Made by a program: the position numbers and the translations under genes. Below, in pieces: positions 56,035-64,000 of a DNA stretch of 64,000 bases (position 1 is its first letter; every line of letters starts with the position of its first letter). The stretch covers positions 8,787,501-8,851,500 of the forward strand of contig NC_090001.1 in NCBI RefSeq assembly GCF_036417845.1, written 5' to 3'. The DNA comes from Apteryx mantelli (taxonomy: Eukaryota; Chordata; Aves; Apterygiformes; Apterygidae). A model generated the notes under the pieces. The model saw only the letters and a program-made list of their open reading frames with translations, was not told where the DNA came from and did not search any database.

Positions 56035-59000
56035 CTGGAGAAGTGGGATGAATTCAAGTATTTGTGTACAAATGACTATCACAGGCAGAATGCCCAAAGC
56101 ACAAGAGTTGCCCGATGTAAACTGGAAATTCCCTTGTGAGGAGAGATGGGCAGCTTATCGCTGCTGAAGTAGTAGCAGTTGAACCAGTTTCTTCAGGGCG
56201 TCCTTGAGCTCCTTGTTCCTCATGCTGTAGATGAGAGGGTTCACTGTTGGAGGCACCACTGCGTGCAAGACAGTCACCACCAGATCCAAAGCTGGGGAGG
56301 AGAGGGAGGGGGGCTTCAGGTAGGCAAACATGACAGTGATGACAAAGAGGGAGACCACGGCCAGGTGAGGGAGGCACATGGAGAAGGCTTTGTGCCGGCC
56401 CTGCTCAGAGGGGATCCTCAGCACAACTGTGAAGATCTGCACGTAGGACAGCACAATGAAGATGAAACACCCGAAAACTAAACAAATAGTAACCACAAGC
56501 ACCCCAAGTTCCCTGAGGTAGGAGTCTGCGCAGGAGAGCTTGAGGATGTGTGGAATTTCACAGAAGAACTGCTCCACCACATTGCCTTGGCACAATGGTA
56601 TGGAAAATGTGTTAGCAGTGTGCAGGAGAGCACTGAGAAAACCACTGGCCCAGGCAGCTGCTGCCATTTTGACACAAGCTCTGCTGCTCATGATGGTCCC
56701 ATAGTGCAGGGGTTTGCAGATGGCCACGTCGCGGTCATAGGCCATGACAGTGAGAACAGAATATTCAGTCGAGAAGAGAAGTGTAAAATGAAAAAGCTGT
56801 GCAGCACATCCCCAGTAGGAAATGGCCCTGGTGTTGCTCAGGGAATTGGCCATGGATTTGGGGACAGTGGTGGAGATGGTGCCAAGGTCGAGGAGGGAGA
56901 GGTTGAGGAGGAAGAAGTACATGGGGGTGTGGAGGCGGTGGTCGCAGGCTATGGCTGTGATGATGAGGCCATTGCCCAGGAGGGCAGCCAGGTAGATGCC
57001 CAGGAAGAGCCAGAAGTGCAAGAGCTGCAGCTGCCGCGTATCTGCAAATGCCAGGAGGAGGAACTCATTGAAGGAGCCGCTGTTGGACATTTGCTGACGC
57101 TGGGCATGGGGGCCTGTCCAAGGAGGAAAAGACAGGGACAAATTAGAGCAGTCTTCTGGGAGACAAACCCTTTGCCTTCCTCACAGAACCTCCCACTTTT
57201 CCTCTCTCCTTTAACTTCGTTCAGCTCCCCAGCTCGAGCTCCGCTTTGTGCTGGCTGAGTGTGCCATGCAGAGCAGGGGCCTCTGCTAACGATTTCCAGA
57301 GGAGTCAGTGCTGCTCTGCTGGGGGGTGTAAATGGAGGAAGGGGACAAACATTTCCAGTTCTTTGGTGGGGATAGGAGGGGTTTGGGCTCCATGAGCGGA
57401 GCTAAGGAGTCTCAGTCCCGTGACCCAGTGGGAATATTCTCTGTTTACCAGAAGGAGAGAGGAATATAGCACTTGCACCAACCAATAAACCCCTACAATG
57501 GAAGAAGGCTCAGGGGAGATGGGCAAGGGGCATGTGCCCATGAAGCTCAGGAGATAAGGTAGGGTGTCACTGACCACAGCTGTTGCACAGAAAGATGACT
57601 TTATCTCAGCGCAAAGGGGACTGCGACTGGAGGGTAACCTTGGTTTTAGATAAATAGCTATGTCAGCTGAGTGGATCAAGTGACTACACCCCAACTGAGT
57701 GGATCAGCTGGTGTCAATGTTTTCCCCTGAGTTCATCAAAAGAGTGTGAATGTCTCCCTCAGTTAGCCAGACCAGCATGGGGGGGAGTGTATTCGTGGCT
57801 CAGCCCAACACGGACTATAAAAACTGAACAACTAGCAAAAGAACCTGGAAGAGAGCAATGGGATTGAGCTGGTTTCATCGAATGTCTTCCTTCCTGGCGA
57901 CTGGGGATGCCCAGCGCTGTGATGGTGAGCACAGGATAGAGACCAGTAATGGGGATCACACTGGTATTGTGATTGAACTGATACTGCAATTGCTCTATTT
58001 TGCTAAGTGTAACTCACACTTGTATTGTGATTTCAGTCTATTGCTGTGTCACTCTGCTCAATCAAAAATCCCGTGTAACGTCCAATATCTTCTAGGAAGT
58101 TAATTTTGATATTCAACATTACACCGTCCATGTGTGGAATAGCTAAAAGAACCTGGTGAGGGAGGATTGGAGTCTGACAAGCTCTCCTGCCAGCTGTCTT
58201 GGAAAGGGAAGATCCTTGTGAGGCATTCATCTCCCCCAGCCTTGCCCTCCTGAGCAGAGGTGTTTGTATCTGAAGCAGCCACACCAGCTCCCATTCTAGC
58301 AAGGCAGGGAAACTGTCACGTGAAGGCAGCGGGTGCCCGACCCTTTCTGGATGTAACCGTTCCAATGAGATAGACCCTCTCCTCACACCGAAATACCATC
58401 TGCTCATCAGTAGAGACACAGGGGACTGGCTCAGAGGAAGGTGTCTGCGTCAGAGGGACTGACCATGACTTGCCCAAATCCTTCCTCCCACAACGATTCT
58501 CTTTGCAGTTCCCTCTCATTCCCTGCCCATCTCGCTGCCTGGAGCTCTCCCTGCTGGCAGCTCCTTCTCTATCCCAATGTCGTTCCCCTGACGGTGCTCA
58601 CAGACACCATCCCACCCTCTGCATGCTCTGTTCTGCCCAACAGAAACCTACCGGGACAGGGCACTGGGCAGAGGCACTGCTGTGCTCAAAGGTCCTGAGG
58701 AGCAGGTCAGAAAATCCCTGACAAGGCCATAAAGGTGATGCTGGTGCTGTCTGTAGGCTGAGGTGGGGTTATAGGGGTTTGCTGAGCTTTCTCACAGACC
58801 TAGTGATTTTTGAGAGGGAAGGTTTGGCAGTCCAAATTCCTTGCCAAACAACAACAACAAAAACCCTCTTTCCCTTTATCTCCCTGCCAAATTAGGACCT
58901 ATTCTTTCTAGTTTTATCAGTACTAAGTAGCTTTTTCTAGTCAGAGACCTCCTTCCCTTTCTCTTAGCCTTTTTTTCACCTTCCTCCTAAAAGACCCTTC

Positions 59001-59625
59001 GCATATGTCCTGTGTGTGAGCTAGAGCTGTGAGCACCCCTGACACACACAGCACCGTCTTGATGGGAGAATGAACCTGTCCTGCCAGAGGTCACTGGATC
59101 TGTCAGTCATAGGATGGGATGGGTTTAGAAGACCTCTCCAGGAAGCAGTGTTGCCCTGCAGCCAGAGACTTACCGTGTCAAGAGCTGTGAAGATTTCTCC
59201 CACCGTGAGCACTCAGCTGTCCTCCCACTCCACACTGCCTTTCACTTCTCTCTCTCTCTTGTCTCATCACATCTCAGCAACAGCAGGCAGTGCCCGGAGC
59301 CCTGCTGCTCTTTGCAAAGGAGCTGCTCCTGCACACAGCTCTCTCTCAACAGTGCTGCCAGGTTGCCATGAGCTCCCTCTGTCCCAGGAGCCTGGCCCTG
59401 CTCAAGAGCAGAGGCCCAGCTGAAGGAGTGAATTTCTCTGTCTCTTGTGCTCCCTCCTCCTGGGACACGTTCACTAAAGTAGATGACAATAATGACCTAG
59501 AGTCCCTCTCTAAACCATGCAGAGACACTGATTTCAGCATGACTATTTGTTGCATCAGAGGATGGTCATCTAGGACACTTGGAAACGTCCCACTCTGGAA
59601 GACCCTATGCCCATCTCTTAACTGC
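56035..59625 (+). repeat. Third copy of the OR cassette, direct relative to the left arm
   Basis: Matches 5521-9370 in the same orientation: OR, upstream flank and non-coding block. Similarity is close to about 58830, replaced at 58850-59060 (including an AAC trinucleotide run at 58848-58862), then weaker to about 59625 (GAAGACCCTATGCCCATCTCTTAAC). It lacks the minisatellite and ERV. Confidence 0.85.
56155..57090 (-). CDS. Olfactory receptor, OR14-like, open frame with Tyr to Asp in the DRY box
   Basis: 311 residues from the ATG at 57090 (MSNSGS), after a splice-acceptor-like CTCCTTGGACAG; a TTG further out extends the frame but is not a vertebrate start. TM2, TM6 and TM7 motifs are intact and Cys95, 167, 177 and 187 are present. 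The TM3 end reads MAYDRDVAIC, so the tyrosine of DRY (residue 121) is Asp. The N-terminal half is closest to 44076-45011, the C-terminal half (GVLVVTICLVFGCFIF, FVITVMFAYLKPPS) is closest to 48818-49771, as if exchanged by gene conversion. Confidence 0.92.
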   Translation of the reverse strand: MSNSGSFNEFLLLAFADTRQLQLLHFWLFLGIYLAALLGNGLIITAIACDHRLHTPMYFFLLNLSLLDLGTISTTVPKSMANSLSNTRAISYWGCAAQLFHFTLLFSTEYSVLTVMAYDRDVAICKPLHYGTIMSSRACVKMAAAAWASGFLSALLHTANTFSIPLCQGNVVEQFFCEIPHILKLSCADSYLRELGVLVVTICLVFGCFIFIVLSYVQIFTVVLRIPSEQGRHKAFSMCLPHLAVVSLFVITVMFAYLKPPSLSSPALDLVVTVLHAVVPPTVNPLIYSMRNKELKDALKKLVQLLLLQQR

Positions 59626-60889
59626 ACAGCACACCTAGACAGGGACAAGAAGAGAATTCATTTTTCCCATGGTTCAGCTATTGATTCAGGTGAGTCCATC
59701 TGGGCAGCTCATGCCTGTGTAGAAGTCCCTGGGATGGAGTGGGATTCAGCTCTCTCCCATGAACTCCACAAAAACACAGGAGGTGGGATTCCCCTTTCTC
59801 AGCCTGTAGTGGGCACAACATAGACGTCCACGTGCCAGCTCCTTGTCTAAGCTCCCACTGTAACCAATAGAGATGGAGGGTGGGAGTCAGTTGTCGGCAC
59901 ACAAAAACCTGGTGACATTTGAAGAGACAGAGGTGGTGCCAAGCATGTGTTTGCTTGCCCTGATGGAGCAAGTGAGAGACCCACGTCCTTGTAGAGCCTC
60001 AGCTGGGGGCCACATAGGGAATTTCCTTGGTCATCTGAAATGACACAAGATGCCTAATACTGCTAGAGCTCCACTCATGAAGCTGAGGCACAAGCAGATG
60101 CCTACACTGTAAACGGTTGATGTAATTCAGTGCAGACATTTCATTTAATGACAGAAATAGGCTGGCAGGGCTATGTCAGATTATGGGGTTTCTAGCACAA
60201 TCGCACATTTCTAGCAGATACCACATGGGACCTACAGGAAAACCATGCCCTGTTGGAGTGGTTGCTGGGCAAGTGCCCCAGGGCATTTCGGGCTTCCTGC
60301 CTCTGCCCAAACAATGGGATCCCACCACGGACTTCAGGCAAAGTCCATCCCATCTAGAGCCAAGTGTGCTTCATAAATGGAAAGCACATCACACCAAGGA
60401 ATCTACTCACGTCCCTGCACTCTTAAACCCTTCTAGATCTCCATGCTCTGAACCTCTTCTCACCTCAAAAGAACAGGGACTGTGTTAATGATGTCCACAA
60501 AGTGGCTGCATTGCTGACTCTCCAGGACCTAAGGACTTTCTCAGGGGCACCTTGTCCCTTCTGGAGATCAATTCACCTCTGTCACAGGCCCCAAGGTGCT
60601 GCAGGGTCAGCTCGGGCAGCAAACCCCTCTCCTTCTGTTCCTGCGTGGCCCAGCTCTCTTTCTGCCTGGCCTTGGCCACTGCAGGGTTTGCTCTTTTAGT
60701 GGGAACCTTGTTTCACCATTACATTGCCACCTCCTCTTTTTTTGCTGGCATGTCACTACTCGGAACCAAATCCTCTGCATGCACCAGGTCCTTGGTAGCA
60801 GGTTTCCCTGTGACAGATCTTCAGCTGGTGTGACAGCTGAGGTGATGAAGCCAAAATAGATGCAAACAAAAGCAGCCTGGGGCACAGAC
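59626..60889. other. Unassigned spacer
   Basis: No gene or transposon recognised. Short open frames (for example 60183-60488) have no family features. Confidence 0.45.
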
Positions 60890-62790
60890 AGGATTGCTGT
60901 AACTGAGATGTGGTGGGATCAGTCCCATGTCTCGAGTGCTGCGATGGTAGGGTACAAGTCCTTCAGGAGACACTGGAAGGGAAGATGAGGAGGGGGGATG
61001 CCCTTTGTGTGAAGGCAACACTCAGATGCATGGAGCTCTTCCATGGGACAGACAATGGGAGGCAGCTCTGAAGGGCAGAGGAGCTAAGGAAAGCCAGCAG
61101 GTCCTTAAGAAGAGCACCCACAAAGCACATGAGTGCTCCATACTGACAGCTTGTCAAATTTGTAGGCATCTCCAGACCCTGTCTTGGCTAAACAGGGAAC
61201 TCATGCCTGAGCTCCGGTGCAGTAACGCAGCATAAGGGAAGGGGAAGAAAGGAGAGGCTGAAAAGGAGGAATTCAGAAATAGAGTGTTGTCCAGTGAAGT
61301 AGGGAAGTCAAAGCTCCCCTAGCATACACACTTGCAGGGGACATCACGAGCACAAAGAAGAGCTGCTACTGCTTCAGTAACAGTAAAAGAGTAAAGAAGG
61401 AAAGTGGGGGCTCGGTGCTGCATGGGGCAGGGAATGTAGCAAGAGCAGATGTAGAGAGGTCTGAGGAGCTCAGTGCCTTCTTGGCTTCAGGCTTCACCAA
61501 CAATGTCTCCTGGGCTGTCGTGCCTAGAGGCAGGACTGCAGATGAGAAAACCAGCCTGCAGTGCATGAGGGTTGAGAGAGGGATGACTTGCAAGAACTCA
61601 AGCAATACAGTCTACGGGATTGGATGTGTGGCATGCTCAGACACTGAGAGAGCTGCCTGCTGCCACAGCAAAGCAACTCACTATCATCAAAGGTTGTGGA
61701 GATCAGGGGAGGTGCCAATGACCAGAAAAAGGAATATGTTGTGCCCATCTTCAAAGAAGGCCACAAGGACAACCCGGGGAACTGCAGGCCATTCAGCCTT
61801 ACTTGAGTGAGCAGTGTGTCATGGAGTTAGTCATCTCGGATCACCTTTCTGGGCACATGAAGGAGAAGAAGGTGCCTGGGAACACTCAGCATGGATTTAC
61901 TGAACGTAAATCATTGCTGACCAACCTAATTGCCTTCATGATAAAAGAACTGTACTTGTGGAGGAGTGGAGAGTAGTGGAGGTCCCTTACCATGATTTTA
62001 AGCAAGCCATTTGACAGTGTCTCCCACAATATTCTTGTGCACAAGTAAGTCATTACAGTAGGGCTGGAGATTGCCTGCCTGGACAGCAGCTCTGCAGAAA
62101 AGGACCTGGGAGTCTCTGCACAGCAAGCTAAATGTGAGGCAGCAGTGTGTCCTGACGGCAAAGGAGGCCACAGCATCCTGGGTTGCATGAACAGTAGCAC
62201 AGTCAGGAGATCAAGGGAAGTGATTATCCCCTTCTGCTCAGCACTCGTCAGAGCACATCTAGAGATGGCCCCCATTTCGGGGCCCCCTGCAGAAGAATGA
62301 TGTTGAACAGAGTGAGTTCAGTGGCCGGCCCCCAAGGGGATCAGGGCTGGAGAACTTGCCCTGTGAGGAAAGACTGAGGGAACAGGCCTTGTTCAGGCTG
62401 CAGAAGAAAAGGCTCTTGGGGGACTCACAGAAGTTTCCAAACTCAAGGTTACCACCAAGAAAGAACCAGGCTCTTTAGAGAGATTCAGGGCAGGAGAATG
62501 AGAGGTTATTAGCTGACACAAGTGCAGCTAGAATGGTTATAAGCTGACACCAGTGCAGCTGCAATTGGATTAAAGGGAGAAACATCAATGAGGATAACAA
62601 AGTATTTGAAGTGGGGTCCAGAGAGCTTTTGGACTCTCTGTTCTTGGAGGCTTTCAGCATGCTGTTGGACAAAGCCCGGAGGAACTTAGTGTGAATTCAG
62701 TGTTGATCTTGAGTAGAGCAGGAGGCTGGACTAGAGACCTCCCAAGGTCCCTTCCGACCGGAATGGTTTGGTGATTCTGTCCTCTCTGGC
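60890..62790 (+). mobile_element. Degenerate CR1 LINE
   Basis: Plus strand: endonuclease remnant near 60930-61060 (GATGGTAGGGTACAAGTCC, the GYK block), linker pieces, the RT start block ERLWRSGEVPM-like near 61692, ILDH/GHMKEKK-like near 61850, TNLIAF near 61923, later AGGACCTGGGAGTCTCTGC, and the 3' end with AGGTCCCTTCCGACCGGAA near 62742. Many stops. Paralogue of 50990-52850. Confidence 0.8.
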
Positions 62791-62999
62791 AATAGCTACT
62801 GTGATTCTTGCATTCCTGAATTCCTTTTCTGCATGTGGTTAGCACCACACATGGCATCCCCAGAGCCAGCCCCGCCCAGTGGTGTGAGGTTGCCTCTTGG
62901 GCCTGAAAGGTTTTCAGTTCAAAGCTTAATTATGAATGGCTACCTCTCCAGAATGGGCCCTCCTCACAGCCTACAATACCTGTGCCTTACAACATGATG
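62791..62999 (+). repeat. Spacer duplicated from or to 52858-53080
   Basis: Shares TTAGCACCACACAT and GGGCCTGAAAGGTTTTCAG with 52910-52985; same order and orientation. Part of the direct duplication of about 2.5-3 kb. Confidence 0.75.
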
Positions 63000-63118
63000 C
63001 TCCTCACTGTTGTGATCGATGGAAGGATGAGGATCAATGAGCATTAGTTGAAACAAGAGAGGTTCAGGCTGGGTATAAGGAAATTTTTTTCCCTCCAGAC
63101 AGGCAAATCCTGGGGCAG
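63000..63118 (+). mobile_element. CR1 3' fragment, left of an insertion
   Basis: CR1 3' sequence (AGAGGTTCAGGCTGGGTATA) interrupted after TGGGGCAG; it resumes at 63542. Confidence 0.75.
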
Positions 63119-63541
63119 CATAGTGAGAACCGCTGCAGGAGATCTGTTGAGGAGTCAGGGGAGCAGCAGAGTACGCTATCACAGCCCTGGAGTGTGCTCT
63201 GTACACACTGACCAAAGCCGCTCAGGGCTGGACATGCCTATTCCTTTTTGTCAACAATGTCCAGCTGCTTCACAGCCAGTATTGACTCGAGCTTTGCATA
63301 GTGGAGATAAGGAACTAGCTCTAAGGGGCCCTTCGGATACACAAAGTAAGCCCCACCTGGGTGTCCCAGCCCTGTGTCCAGCATCCGCCCATCAGTGACC
63401 CCTCTGAGCAGTGTCCTGGGCTCACCACACAGTTTAGAGAGTGCAAGTCCTTCATTAAACCTACTTTGTTTAACCCCTCACGAACCTCGAGTGTCTCTCT
63501 ATACTGGTATCTGATCCTCCCTTTCCCGCCTTGCAGTCACA
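63119..63541 (+). mobile_element. Solo-LTR-like insertion in a CR1 tail
   Basis: 423 bp absent from the paralogous site at 53444-53450, flanked by GGCAG on both sides (63114-63118 and 63542-63546), a likely 5-bp target-site duplication. It ends in CA and holds an ATTAAA near 63455 followed by a T/C-rich U5-like end. The start reads CATAG rather than TG, so LTR identity and strand are not certain. Confidence 0.55.
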
Positions 63542-63715
63542 GGCAGGTTGCCCAGAGATGCTGTGCCATCTCCTCCCTTGCAGGTTTTCATCCCTAACTC
63601 AATAAAGCCATGAGCCGGCTGGTCGGACCTGATAGCTGACCCTGCTGTGAGCAGGAGGTTGGCCTAGACACTTCCCCATGCCCCTTCCTGCCTGGATGAT
63701 TTTGCATTTCCTTCC
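63542..63715 (+). mobile_element. CR1 3' fragment, right of the insertion
   Basis: Continues the CR1 3' region (GGTTGCCCAGAGATGCTGTG to CTTCCTGCCTGGATGATTTTG). An AATAAA lies at 63601-63606. Confidence 0.75.
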
Positions 63716-64000
63716 ACCTCGCATCTTCCCTTCCTGATGGTAGGGAAAGTTGTCAGGTTCCCTGTGACCATGGAAGTAAGTCAGAAAAAATATGGTCAAA
63801 GCACACGCTGCTGTCTTGTTCTTTTCCAGTCACCGTTGCTCAGATGTAGGACTGTGTGGCAGGTACCCACAAACAGCTCTCTTCATAGTCTTCATTTCAC
63901 CTTCTCTTTTCTGTTTTCCTCTTCCCCCCTTCCAAGTCCTTTGCTTTTATCATACACATGCCCTCCTATACAAATAGCCCACCTCTGCTTACCCTGTCCC
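63716..64000. other. Window-end spacer
   Basis: T/C-rich DNA resembling 53620-53860; no gene seen. Confidence 0.5.

Noticed and set aside
59290..59823. A 177-codon frame in the third cassette
   Set aside because: The matching block in copies A, B and the right arm has no such frame, so it is an accidental opening.

Overview
The window reads as nuclear DNA from a bird. The evidence is many CR1 LINE copies (3' ends with 8-bp TCACAGAA-type repeats on the minus strand, endonuclease and reverse-transcriptase remnants), several near-identical single-exon olfactory receptors (ORs) of the avian OR14 / gamma-c type, and a class I (gammaretrovirus-like) endogenous retrovirus (ERV). There are no operons, Shine-Dalgarno sites or other bacterial signals. 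The species cannot be fixed from the sequence.

Layout. (1) 1-7119: left arm of a large inverted repeat: the edge of a CR1, an OR pseudogene (1524-1837), a GC-rich gene-free stretch and an intact OR on the minus strand (5638-6573). (2) 7120-36502: two tandem copies (A 7120-21811, B 21812-36502) of a 14.7-kb unit. Each holds a non-coding block, a ~65-bp minisatellite interrupted by a CR1, a second older copy of part of the same block, and the 5' part of an ERV. The novel junction (21811/21812) lies inside the integrase gene of ERV copy A. (3) 36503-38551: only copy B continues to the end of the provirus (integrase C-terminus, env remnant, polypurine tract, 3' LTR). (4) 38552-51296: right arm of the inverted repeat, with the minisatellite and non-coding block in reverse, an intact OR on plus (44076-45011), the GC-rich stretch, an intact OR on minus (48818-49771), and the CR1 that marks the other edge. 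(5) 51297-64000: degenerate CR1 copies, a third direct copy of the OR cassette (OR 56155-57090 minus), and a direct duplication of a CR1-rich block (about 51.0-53.9 kb against 60.9-64.0 kb), one copy of which carries an LTR-like insertion.

The coding content that looks usable is four full-length OR reading frames. Each carries a private change at a conserved position: OR 44076-45011 has lost both cysteines of the class-A GPCR disulphide, and the other three each have one change in the MAYDRY box. The ERV copies are all broken (stops, frameshifts, no protease domain, shortened env).

The most unusual architecture is the provirus at the axis of the inverted repeat. Its two LTRs are flanked by the same minisatellite in opposite orientations, with no visible target-site duplication. 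The tandem duplication around it has a mosaic divergence profile (about 1.3 %, then almost zero, then several %), which suggests gene conversion or haplotype mixing. Divergence figures are counts or estimates made by eye. Assembly error is a live alternative for both structures.
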